From contig NZ_JACIEF010000003.1 of the NCBI RefSeq assembly GCF_014196715.1, positions 1,207,874 through 1,271,873 of the forward strand: a DNA stretch of 64,000 bases, in the 5' to 3' direction. The notes under the pieces are model-generated. The model ran no database searches. It had not been told where the DNA came from and worked only from the letters and a program-made list of their open reading frames with translations. The stretch is from Pedobacter zeae. GTDB lineage: Bacteria > Bacteroidota > Bacteroidia > Sphingobacteriales > Sphingobacteriaceae. This document shows positions 1-6,522 of the stretch, piece by piece. Both the position numbers and the translations under genes were made by a program. The first letter of the stretch is position 1, and every line of letters starts with the position of its first letter.

Positions 1-113
1 GGGAGCACGCCTATTATTTAAAATATCAAAATAAACGTCCGGATTACTTAGCCGCAATCTGGAACGTGATTAACTGGGATGCCGTTGCTGAGCTTTACAA
101 AAAAGCATTGTAA
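1..113 (+). CDS. Fe/Mn superoxide dismutase, C-terminal end (partial)
   Basis: The reading frame entering the window encodes 36 residues and ends at TAA 111-113. It contains [16 protein letters not shown] followed by WNVINW, the C-terminal signature of the iron/manganese superoxide dismutase family. The E-H pair of this signature includes the last metal ligand (H of the WEHAYYL motif). The enzyme converts superoxide to oxygen and hydrogen peroxide in the cytoplasm. The N-terminal part, with the other three metal ligands, lies outside the window, so iron or manganese preference cannot be judged. oxyR lies about 0.9 kb downstream on the other strand. Confidence 0.88.
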   Translation, partial: EHAYYLKYQNKRPDYLAAIWNVINWDAVAELYKKAL

Positions 114-136
114 TTAAAACCCGATAAAATTTTAGG

Positions 137-169
137 AAGTCCTGGTGTAAACCGGGACTTTCTTGTTTT
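137..169 (+). terminator. Rho-independent terminator after the superoxide dismutase gene
   Basis: A 10-bp stem, AAGTCCTGGT (137-146) with ACCGGGACTT (151-160), has one G-T pair and a GTAA loop. It is followed by TCTTGTTTT. It lies 23 bases after the stop codon. Confidence 0.75.
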
Positions 170-208
170 AAGATATTTAAGTAACTTCGCATACATTAAA
201 TAGTTAAC

Positions 209-664
209 ATGAAAAGGCTTGTAATTTTATTGGTATTCCTGGTTGGTATAAACGGTTTGGTGCGTGCGCAACAGAATAAAATGCCTACACCTTCAGAAAT
301 TGCACAGAAGAATGTGGAAGATCTGGATAAGCGATTAAAACTGAATGGCACGCAAAAAAGTGTGATATATAGTTTTACCTACAACCAGGCTAAAGAACAA
401 GCCGAATTAATTAAAAGGCAACAGGCAGGTAATTCGAAAGAAGAAGATGTAGATAAATTCTATAAACTGCAGAACGAAACCACTAAAAATATCCGTAACG
501 TTTTAAGGCCTGAGCAACAACTTGAGTACGATAAAGTTATCGAGGAACGTTTAAGCGGAAAAAGCCCTAAAAACAAGAAAAAGAAAAAAGGCGAAGAGGA
601 AGAAGTACAGAGCGATATTAAAGGGTTACTGTCTGCGCCTCCGGTAGAAAAACAAAATCCATAA
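209..664 (+). CDS. Secreted or periplasmic hypothetical protein, Spy/LTXXQ-like
   Basis: The 151-residue protein starts with a clear signal peptide (MKRLVILLVFLVG, cleavage near VRA-QQ at about residue 20). The mature part is helical and charged. It contains LKLNGTQKSVIY and LRPEQQLEYDKV, which recall the two LTxxQ-type segments of Spy/CpxP-like periplasmic chaperones, but the match is weak. The C-terminus has a basic stretch (about residues 118-127), then an acidic one, typical of a disordered tail. A poor -7-like box (TAACTTCG, 182-189) lies just upstream. The next gene starts 29 bases downstream and could be cotranscribed. Function unknown; the Spy-like idea is inference. Confidence 0.7.
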   Translation: MKRLVILLVFLVGINGLVRAQQNKMPTPSEIAQKNVEDLDKRLKLNGTQKSVIYSFTYNQAKEQAELIKRQQAGNSKEEDVDKFYKLQNETTKNIRNVLRPEQQLEYDKVIEERLSGKSPKNKKKKKGEEEEVQSDIKGLLSAPPVEKQNP

Positions 665-693
665 TGGCTTAAGTCGTCCTTCAATAAAAGCAG

Positions 694-936
694 ATGCCTG
701 AAATTATCCTCGGTGTGGTTGTACTAGGGCTATTATTGTCACCCCAGTTACTGGCTGGTTTTTTAGCCAAAAGAACCGGGCGTAAATTCTGGTTCTGGTT
801 TTTGATTTCCTTTTTAATCCCCATTATTTCGCTGATCATCCTGATCTTTTTGGAAGATAAAAATCCTGCTGCAAAAAGCTATAAGCTGGCAGATCATGTG
901 GATAGAGACAAAGGATTAGTTCCAAGGGTGAAATAA
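694..936 (+). CDS. Small two-helix membrane protein
   Basis: The 80-residue protein has two hydrophobic segments (about residues 3-23 and 33-54) separated by AKRTGRKFWFW. This GR(K/S)xxxW turn between two helices is common in small Bacteroidota inner-membrane proteins and in the PLDc_N-like group. The tail after residue 55 is polar and charged. It follows the Spy-like gene by 29 bases in the same direction. I see no catalytic motif and cannot assign a function. Confidence 0.65.
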   Translation: MPEIILGVVVLGLLLSPQLLAGFLAKRTGRKFWFWFLISFLIPIISLIILIFLEDKNPAAKSYKLADHVDRDKGLVPRVK

Positions 937-1050
937 ATCCATTGTAGAAAATCTTCCTGATAAAAGGGGGCGTTGCTTCTTGCAATGAAGACCACCATTA
1001 AAACTTATGGTTTATCCCATCGTTTAGTCTACTGAAATTTGCAACGCAAC

Positions 1051-1983
1051 CTAAATCCCAACCACATCTTTTTTCTTTTTTTGCCTCATGGCTTTGGGGA
1101 TAATCTCCAAAATCTCGTCTTTTAGCGCATTGAGCATTCTTTTCTTGATGAAGTTTTTATGGGTTACCAGGCTGATTTCGCGTACAGGTTCAGGAGATTT
1201 AAAATGCCTGATTTTAGTGGTCTGCTTAGCATTTAATTCAGCGATCGCTAACTCAGGGAGTAAGGTTGCGCCTCCGTTTAAATCGACCATTCGCACTAAA
1301 GTTTCTACACTGCCGGTATTGTATTCTAAACCCGGTAAGCGGTTGTTTTTTGTAGACCGGCAAATGTTTAATACCTGATTGCGCATGCAATGCCCTTCGT
1401 TTAAAAGCCAGATGTTTTCATTGTTGAGGTCTTCGGCATCAACTGCTTTCTTTTTATAAAGCTTGCTGTTTTTGCTAATGTAGCTTACAAAGTTCTCGTA
1501 GTATAATGGCGTTTCGGTAATATTCGGATCGGTTAAGGGTGTAGCCAGAATTCCGCAATCCAATACACCGGTTTTTAAATGATGGATGATGTCTTCAGTA
1601 GTATATTCCCAGATTAAAAGTTTCAGTTCAGGATATTTCTCCAGCATAGACGAAATTACCTCCGGTAATAAATAAGGTGCAACCGTTGGGATTACACCTA
1701 TTCTGAGTTCTCCCAAAATATCCTGCTGCTGGCTGCTGATCAGTTCTTTTATTTTTCCGCTTTCCTGTAAAATAATTCTGGCCTGGGCAATAATCTGTGC
1801 GCCAATTTCGGTGGGGCTTACAGGTTGTTTACTCCTATCGAAAATTTTAACATTGATTAATTCTTCAAGCTTCTGTATCTGCATACTCAAGGTAGGTTGG
1901 GTTACAAAACACTTGTCGGCAGCGGTGACAAAACTTCTGTAGGTATCAACAGCAACGATATATTCTAGCTGAACTAGGGTCAT
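1051..1983 (-). CDS. oxyR: OxyR, peroxide-sensing LysR-family regulator
   Basis: This 310-residue LysR-type regulator has an N-terminal winged helix-turn-helix (about residues 1-60, with TQPTLSMQIQKLE as the recognition region) and a C-terminal sensor domain. The redox pair is present as GHCMRNQVLNIC. The two cysteines fall at residues 199 and 208, the same numbering as the peroxide-sensing disulfide of E. coli OxyR. In this family the oxidised protein activates peroxide defence genes. The tail is lysine-rich. The start is fixed by the conserved MTLVQLEYIV opening. The gene follows fcl on the same strand but has its own promoter and dyad. A superoxide dismutase gene ends about 0.9 kb away. 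Confidence 0.93.
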   Translation of the reverse strand: MTLVQLEYIVAVDTYRSFVTAADKCFVTQPTLSMQIQKLEELINVKIFDRSKQPVSPTEIGAQIIAQARIILQESGKIKELISSQQQDILGELRIGVIPTVAPYLLPEVISSMLEKYPELKLLIWEYTTEDIIHHLKTGVLDCGILATPLTDPNITETPLYYENFVSYISKNSKLYKKKAVDAEDLNNENIWLLNEGHCMRNQVLNICRSTKNNRLPGLEYNTGSVETLVRMVDLNGGATLLPELAIAELNAKQTTKIRHFKSPEPVREISLVTHKNFIKKRMLNALKDEILEIIPKAMRQKKKKDVVGI

Positions 1984-2035
1984 ATAGGTAAAACTTATTT
2001 ATTAAAACAAATATATAAATTTTACCTATATAAAA
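1982..2035 (-). promoter_or_regulatory. oxyR promoter bracketed by a perfect inverted repeat
   Basis: A perfect 12-bp inverted repeat is present: ATATAGGTAAAA at 1982-1993 and TTTTACCTATAT at 2020-2031. Between the arms on the minus strand lies TATATTTG (2015-2008), a perfect Bacteroidota -7 box, with TTTT at 2035-2032 in the -33 position. Each arm can be read as an ATAG-N7-CTAT-like OxyR half operator (ATAG-N7-TTAT at 1984-1998, ATAA-N7-CTAT at 2015-2029). The left arm overlaps the start codon. Binding here should affect oxyR itself. Confidence 0.65.
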
Positions 2036-2098
2036 TTATTAAAGGAGAGGATGAAGCCGTAATTAAAATCTTCAATCACCCTCTCATTCATTGCTTTC

Positions 2099-3025
2099 TC
2101 AATACCGGCTTTCAAAATCCTGGTATGCCATTGCAATACCTTCGGGTAATTCAATTTTATGTTTCCAGCCTAATTGATGAAGTTTGCTAACATCCATTAA
2201 TTTACGTGGCGTTCCATCGGGTTTGCTGGTATCAAATATCAATTCGCCTTTAAAACCCAGTACATCTTTAATTAATAAAGCGAGATCTTTAATCGTTAAA
2301 TCGTGTCCGGTACCAATGTTGATCAGGTGCGGTTCGTTATAGTGCTGCATCAGGAAATAACAGGCATCGGCCAGGTCATCAGCAAATAAAAATTCGCGCA
2401 TAGGTGAGCCGGATCCCCAAACCACGACTTCTTTTTCGTTGTTTGCTTTTGCTTCATGTACCTTACGGATCAAAGCTGGCAAAACATGTGAGTTTTGGGG
2501 ATGGTAGTTATCATTAAAGCCGTATAAATTGGTTGGCATTACCGAGATAAAATTACAACCATACTGATCGCGGTAAGCGTCGCACATTTTAATACCTGCA
2601 ATTTTTGCAATGGCATAAGGCTCGTTGGTATGCTCTAAAGTTCCCGTTAAAAGGTAATCTTCTTTTAAGGGCTGTGGTGCCATTTTAGGATAAATGCAGC
2701 TTGAGCCGAGAAACATCAGTTTTTTAACCTTATTTACATAAGCATTATGGATAACGTTATTCTGGATCGCTAAATTCTCGTAAAGAAAATCGGCTCTGTA
2801 CGTATTGTTTGCTACAATGCCACCAACTTTTGCTGCTGCAAGAAAAACATAATCCGGTTTTTCTTGTGCAAAGAAATCGGTAACTGCCTGCTGGTTGCGG
2901 AGATCCAGTTCATCTGAAGTTTTGGTAATAATATTTTTGTAACCTTCTTTTTGCAGTTTACGGTAAATGGCCGAACCTACCATACCACGATGGCCTGCTA
3001 CATATATCTTAGCTTCTTTTTCCAC
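2099..3025 (-). CDS. fcl: GDP-L-fucose synthase
   Basis: The 308-residue short-chain dehydrogenase fold converts GDP-4-keto-6-deoxy-mannose to GDP-L-fucose by epimerisation and NADPH reduction in the cytoplasm. The nucleotide-binding motif is GHRGMVGS (residues 11-18). The catalytic set is Ser in GSSCIYP (about residue 108), Tyr137 and Lys141 in YAIAK, one off the E. coli WcaG numbering. The length is close to full (E. coli 321). No gmd gene (GDP-mannose dehydratase, the preceding step) lies in the window. The product would feed surface polysaccharide synthesis. Confidence 0.93.
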   Translation of the reverse strand: MEKEAKIYVAGHRGMVGSAIYRKLQKEGYKNIITKTSDELDLRNQQAVTDFFAQEKPDYVFLAAAKVGGIVANNTYRADFLYENLAIQNNVIHNAYVNKVKKLMFLGSSCIYPKMAPQPLKEDYLLTGTLEHTNEPYAIAKIAGIKMCDAYRDQYGCNFISVMPTNLYGFNDNYHPQNSHVLPALIRKVHEAKANNEKEVVVWGSGSPMREFLFADDLADACYFLMQHYNEPHLINIGTGHDLTIKDLALLIKDVLGFKGELIFDTSKPDGTPRKLMDVSKLHQLGWKHKIELPEGIAMAYQDFESRY

Positions 3026-3117
3026 AGTAAATTTTTATAGGCAACAAAAATACGATTCTTAAACAAGATTGACATTAATCTTTCGGACAAAAGAAACATG
3101 GGTTATTGATTTAATTG

Positions 3118-3125
3118 TATTTTTG
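3118..3125 (+). promoter_or_regulatory. -7 box of trmB promoter
   Basis: TATTTTTG matches TAnnTTTG and lies 12 bases before the preferred TTG start of trmB. A -33 box is not convincing (CATG at 3097-3100). Because it falls inside the longest open frame, it argues for the inner start. Confidence 0.45.
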
Positions 3126-3137
3126 CAGAAAAAACTT

Positions 3138-3788
3138 TTGGGTAAAGATAAACTTAGGCGTTTTGCAGAAATCGAAACATTTGCAAACGTATATCAATTA
3201 GATGCTGGAAAAGCCTTAAAAGGCAATTGGGCTTCAGCACATTTTAAAAATGAAAATCCAATCGTGCTCGAACTGGCATGTGGAAAAGGTGAATATTCGG
3301 TAAATCTGGCCAGGTTGTTCCCTGACAAAAATTTTATAGGGGTCGATTATAAGGGCAACCGCATCTGGCGTGGTGCTAAAACCGCTATTGAAGAGCAAAT
3401 AGACAATGTTGCGTTTTTAAGGATTCAGATCGAAAATATCCTTGATTATTTTAATGAAGGAGAAATTGACGAAATCTGGATTACCTTTCCTGATCCTCAA
3501 CCACAGGATAGCCGTGAGAAAAAACGGTTAACTTTTCCTGCATTTTTGAACCGGTATAAAATGGTTTTAAAACCCGGAGGGAAGGTTAATTTAAAAACAG
3601 ATAACGACCAGTTATACGCTTATACCTGCGAAAAAGTTGCAGAATTAAGTTTGCTGGTGCATAAGAACACCGATCATTTATACACTTCTGATCTGGTTGA
3701 CGATGTGCTGTCAATTAAAACCTATTACGAGAAGAAATACCTATTACACGATAAAAATATTAACTATATTCAGTTTTCTTTTGAATAA
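3138..3788 (+). CDS. trmB: tRNA (guanine-N7-)-methyltransferase TrmB
   Basis: The enzyme transfers a methyl group from SAM to N7 of G46 in the tRNA variable loop. The SAM site is visible as LELACGKGEY, then FIGVDYKGNRIWRGAK. The family motif ITFPDPQP is followed by a basic segment and LKPGGKVNLKTDN. The open frame extends back to a TTG at 3069. I prefer the TTG at 3138 because it gives MGKDKLRRFAE, the usual N-terminus in relatives. The extra 23 residues are unlike the family, and a -7 box lies between the two starts. This gives 216 residues. The stop overlaps the next ATG by one base (TAATG), suggesting translational coupling. Confidence 0.9.
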   Translation: MGKDKLRRFAEIETFANVYQLDAGKALKGNWASAHFKNENPIVLELACGKGEYSVNLARLFPDKNFIGVDYKGNRIWRGAKTAIEEQIDNVAFLRIQIENILDYFNEGEIDEIWITFPDPQPQDSREKKRLTFPAFLNRYKMVLKPGGKVNLKTDNDQLYAYTCEKVAELSLLVHKNTDHLYTSDLVDDVLSIKTYYEKKYLLHDKNINYIQFSFE

Positions 3789-4120
3789 TGGATACCAACT
3801 TTTACGAACAGGTTTATGAGATTGCCCGCTTAATTCCGAAAGGCAGGGTAACCTCGTATGGGGCAATTGCCAAAAGTTTGGGGGCAGCCAAATCATCGCG
3901 AATGGTTGGTCATGCCATGCTTTATGCGGGTACTGCCCACCCCAAGGTACCTGCTCACCGTGTAGTAAACAGTAGCGGCCTCCTTACCGGAAAATTTCAT
4001 TTTAAACCACCTGAACTAATGGAAGAGCTGTTAAGACAGGAAGGAGTTGAAGTTAAGAATGATAAAGTGGTCAATTTTAAAATGGTATTCTGGAACCCAT
4101 TGGAAGAAATTACAATATAA
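3788..4120 (+). CDS. Alkyltransferase-like protein (MGMT DNA-binding fold without the cysteine)
   Basis: This 110-residue protein is the C-terminal DNA-binding half of O6-methylguanine methyltransferase. It keeps RVTSYGAIAK (helix-turn-helix, Tyr24) and SSRMVGHAM (Arg38, the arginine finger that flips out the base). The active-site PCHR motif reads PAHR (residues 55-58), so the alkyl-accepting cysteine is alanine. Proteins of this ATL type bind O6-alkylguanine and hand the lesion to nucleotide excision repair instead of repairing it themselves. The start overlaps the trmB stop by one base. uvrB lies elsewhere in the window. The role in repair is known for the family, not shown here. Confidence 0.88.
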   Translation: MDTNFYEQVYEIARLIPKGRVTSYGAIAKSLGAAKSSRMVGHAMLYAGTAHPKVPAHRVVNSSGLLTGKFHFKPPELMEELLRQEGVEVKNDKVVNFKMVFWNPLEEITI

Positions 4121-4475
4121 TGGGTAAACTTCGTTTATAATCAGTAAGGGTAAAAATAATCAAAATCAATAAGCCTGAGCAAGCGTAGAAAATTTCGTCG
4201 ACTAAATTCCCTTTAAACAGCGTAAATGCTAAAATAACAAGTATAATGCTGACGAAAAATTCGATAAGGCCGTGCAGCTTAAGAGGAATGATTTTAAAAA
4301 TTCCCCCGCTAAAATTAGTGCTTATCGTTAATATAAAATGAATGATACCCAGCGCGTAAGCCAGTGTTGCAGCGGTTTTAGAAAGGCCAAAAAGATCAGG
4401 CGAAGCCAATAAAAGCATGACGAGCAGGTAATCTAAAACGGCATGAAATTTTGGAGATATCATTTTCATAATCAA
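4110..4475 (-). CDS. Four-helix membrane protein, SPW-repeat-like
   Basis: The 121-residue protein has four hydrophobic segments (about residues 10-27, 33-52, 64-86 and 93-110) and almost no soluble domain. A short motif, SPKFHAVLDYLL, opens the protein and is partly echoed by PLKLHGLIEFFV. This suggests two copies of a two-helix unit, as in SPW-repeat and related small membrane proteins. Its 3' end overlaps that of the alkyltransferase-like gene by 11 bases on the opposite strand. Its start is 44 bases from the divergent AhpD-like gene. Function unknown. Confidence 0.7.
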   Translation of the reverse strand: MIMKMISPKFHAVLDYLLVMLLLASPDLFGLSKTAATLAYALGIIHFILTISTNFSGGIFKIIPLKLHGLIEFFVSIILVILAFTLFKGNLVDEIFYACSGLLILIIFTLTDYKRSLPIIL

Positions 4476-4519
4476 ATGTTTATAATTCTAACAAATAACA
4501 GTTAAAAAAGATTTAAAAT

Positions 4520-4873
4520 ATGGGAAAGCTTGTAGAAGAATTTAATGGCTATCGCGAAAAAATGAACAATAGGATTATGGAAACGGCAAATACAAACATC
4601 AAACGTTTTTTTGCTTTAGATACCACCTCCTATGCTGATGGCGCCCTCGATGTTAAAACCAAAGAAATGCTGGGCCTGGTGGCCTCAATGGTTTTGCGTT
4701 GTGATGACTGTATCAAATATCATTTGGGCAAATGTTTCGACGCGGGGGTAAATAACGACGAAATGAACGAAATCTTTATGGTCGCCAATCTTGTGGGCGG
4801 TAGCATTGTAATTCCACACTATAGAAGAGCTGTTGAGTATTGGGATGAACTAAGTTCTGAGTTCGGAGTTTAG
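4520..4873 (+). CDS. Carboxymuconolactone decarboxylase / AhpD-like protein
   Basis: The 117-residue helical protein carries CDDCIKYH, the CxxC-x3-H redox motif of the AhpD-like group (Cys61, Cys64, His68). It also has the conserved glutamate region TKEMLGLVAS before the motif. Members reduce disulfides or act as alkylhydroperoxidase partners; true decarboxylases lack the CxxC. A peroxidase-type role would fit the nearby oxyR and superoxide dismutase genes, but that is inference from distance only. It is transcribed divergently from the four-helix membrane protein. Confidence 0.85.
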   Translation: MGKLVEEFNGYREKMNNRIMETANTNIKRFFALDTTSYADGALDVKTKEMLGLVASMVLRCDDCIKYHLGKCFDAGVNNDEMNEIFMVANLVGGSIVIPHYRRAVEYWDELSSEFGV

Positions 4874-4891
4874 TGTTGTTATTAACGCATA

Positions 4892-4968
4892 CGTCATGCT
4901 GAATTTATTTCAGCATCTTTTTGAAAATTAACTTGCAATAAAGACCCTGAAATAAATTCAGGGTGACG
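4892..4968. repeat. Double palindromic intergenic repeat, GTCAnnCTGAATTTATTTCAG type
   Basis: The arm at 4892-4923 (CGTCATGCTGAATTTATTTC...) and the arm at 4936-4968 (...AATAAATTCAGGGTGACG) are imperfect reverse complements over about 32 bases. Each arm also has its own small dyad, TGCTGAA/TTTCAGCA and ACCCTGAA/TTCAGGGT. The nested structure is typical of mobile intergenic repeats rather than a terminator: there is no T tract after the second arm. Confidence 0.7.
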
Positions 4969-5052
4969 GTCGCCATTGGAGATTTTCATTGAGCTGTTTA
5001 CAAATATTGAAGCAAACCTAACTTAAAATAACCACTGCAAAATTCGCATAAT

Positions 5053-5640
5053 ATGACTCAAGACTCTGGACTTAATACTAAGGACTCAAAAATACGCTGT
5101 TCCTGGGCCACTTCCGATCCGCTCTACATTAAATACCACGATGAGGAATGGGGGAAGCCCGTTTATGACGATAAAATACTGTTCGAGTTTTTGATACTGG
5201 AAGGTGCGCAGGCGGGTTTGAGCTGGATTACCATTCTCCGCAGGCGCGAAAATTACCGTAAGGCTTTTGCCGGTTTTGACGTGCAAAAAGTTGCTGCTTT
5301 TACCGATGAAGATGTAGAAAGGTTAATGAACGACGAAGGTATTATCCGCAACCGCTTAAAGATAAATGGCGCTATTATTAATGCCAGGTTGTTTATCGGG
5401 ATCCAAAAGGAGTTTGGTAGTTTTTCCAAATATATGTGGAGTTTTGTTCCAGGCGGCAAGCCGATACAAAATCAGATCAAGAAAATGTCTGATGTCCCGC
5501 CAAGGACTGAACTGTCTGACCAAATCAGTAAAGACATGAAAAAGCGAGGGTTTAAATTTTTTGGCACCACCATCTGTTATGCACACATGCAGGCAACCGG
5601 AATGGTTAATGATCACCTGTTAACCTGCTGTGCAAGGTAA
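5053..5640 (+). CDS. tag: DNA-3-methyladenine glycosylase I
   Basis: The 195-residue glycosylase removes 3-methyladenine from alkylated DNA, starting base-excision repair. All four zinc ligands can be placed: Cys16 (RCSW), His29 (IKYHDEEWG), His188 and Cys192 (NDHLLTC). The spacings of 13 and 4 match E. coli Tag. The catalytic region EEWG and the LEGAQAGLSWITIL helix are intact. The first 12 residues are a variable extension; the family core begins at KIRCSW. It stands alone, but with the ATL gene nearby this region holds two alkylation-damage genes. Confidence 0.95.
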   Translation: MTQDSGLNTKDSKIRCSWATSDPLYIKYHDEEWGKPVYDDKILFEFLILEGAQAGLSWITILRRRENYRKAFAGFDVQKVAAFTDEDVERLMNDEGIIRNRLKINGAIINARLFIGIQKEFGSFSKYMWSFVPGGKPIQNQIKKMSDVPPRTELSDQISKDMKKRGFKFFGTTICYAHMQATGMVNDHLLTCCAR

Positions 5641-5685
5641 CCAGGCGTTTAGATTGTTTTTTCCTAAATGATCCTTTAATCCCCT

Positions 5686-6369
5686 TTATTTCTTAGTTGC
5701 GTTATATTCTTTTACCCATTCCACCACATCACGGCTGTCAAACTCCGTTCCCATTTCTATTTTGGCTTTCAGATCTGCTTGATCGCCCATTTTCTGCAAC
5801 AGGATATTTTTAACCGCCAGCTTTTTGGAATCTTCGGTAATGGCTTTCATAGGAAGTTCCTGTAACGGGCCAGCTCCTGGTTTTTCGATAAAGTAGCGCA
5901 CAACAGGTGCTCCTGCCGGTTTTTCAGGTACAGAATTTTGTCCACCGCCAATACTGATACCGCCGCCCATACCCATGCCGCCAAAACCACCTGTTCCTGT
6001 TCCAATACCAATTGATGGCCTGAATTTTACCTTTTTCTCTTTCACTGGTGGAATCAGAGTTCCTCCGCCAAAAGAGTAAAGATTAACCGTTCCCATTTCG
6101 ATTACCTTAACAAAACGGTATTCGAAATTGCGTCCGTTTGCAAAACCCTTGCTCACAAAGCTGTTCCCGTTCCAAAAGAAATTTTTCACTTCTTTAGCAG
6201 GTAAAATTAGGTCCGCTTCATCATTGGCGCTAATGAAAACCGAAAAATAATCGGTGCCTTTTATGGTTCCGCGTATCACATCATCATTGTTTTTAACAAT
6301 AAAATCCTGCGCAAAAATGGCAGATGCCGATGCAAAAATCAGTAATAACAGGGCTATGACTTTTTTCAT
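5686..6369 (-). CDS. Secreted hypothetical protein with a glycine-rich middle
   Basis: The 227-residue protein has a signal peptide (MKKVIALLLLIFASASAIFA, cut before QDF). An N-terminal beta-rich part follows (DFIVKNNDDVIRGTIKGTDYFSVFI), a pattern seen in Bacteroidota proteins that describe a cell-surface or periplasmic beta fold. Residues about 118-146 are a Gly/Met/Ile-rich run that is probably flexible. The C-terminal part is helical (TEDSKKLAVKNILLQKMG). No catalytic motif is seen. It is divergent from polA, with about 150 bases between the starts. I do not recognise the family. Confidence 0.65.
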   Translation of the reverse strand: MKKVIALLLLIFASASAIFAQDFIVKNNDDVIRGTIKGTDYFSVFISANDEADLILPAKEVKNFFWNGNSFVSKGFANGRNFEYRFVKVIEMGTVNLYSFGGGTLIPPVKEKKVKFRPSIGIGTGTGGFGGMGMGGGISIGGGQNSVPEKPAGAPVVRYFIEKPGAGPLQELPMKAITEDSKKLAVKNILLQKMGDQADLKAKIEMGTEFDSRDVVEWVKEYNATKK

Positions 6370-6453
6370 GTTTATCAGATTTTAAAAACAACGCAATTTA
6401 ACAGGTTTTAAGATACAGTTCATAAAATTTAATGTTATAGTTCTATAGATTAT

Positions 6454-6461
6454 TAACTTTG
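6454..6461 (+). promoter_or_regulatory. -7 box of polA promoter
   Basis: TAACTTTG is a perfect TAnnTTTG box 61 bases before the polA ATG. No good -33 box is at the ideal spacing (nearest TTTA at 6428-6431). It would give a leader of about 55 bases containing the hairpin at 6475-6501. Confidence 0.5.
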
Positions 6462-6474
6462 ATTAATTTATCGG

Positions 6475-6501
6475 TGATTTCACCTGCAAAAGGTGTAATC
6501 A
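6475..6501 (+). promoter_or_regulatory. Leader hairpin upstream of polA
   Basis: TGATTTCACCT (6475-6485) and AGGTGTAATCA (6491-6501) pair over 11 bp with one mismatch around a GCAAA loop. A further TGAAATCA follows at 6511-6518, which could pair with the left arm as an alternative. No T tract follows, so it is not a standard terminator. Confidence 0.5.
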
Positions 6502-6522
6502 TTTAATCAGTGAAATCATAAT

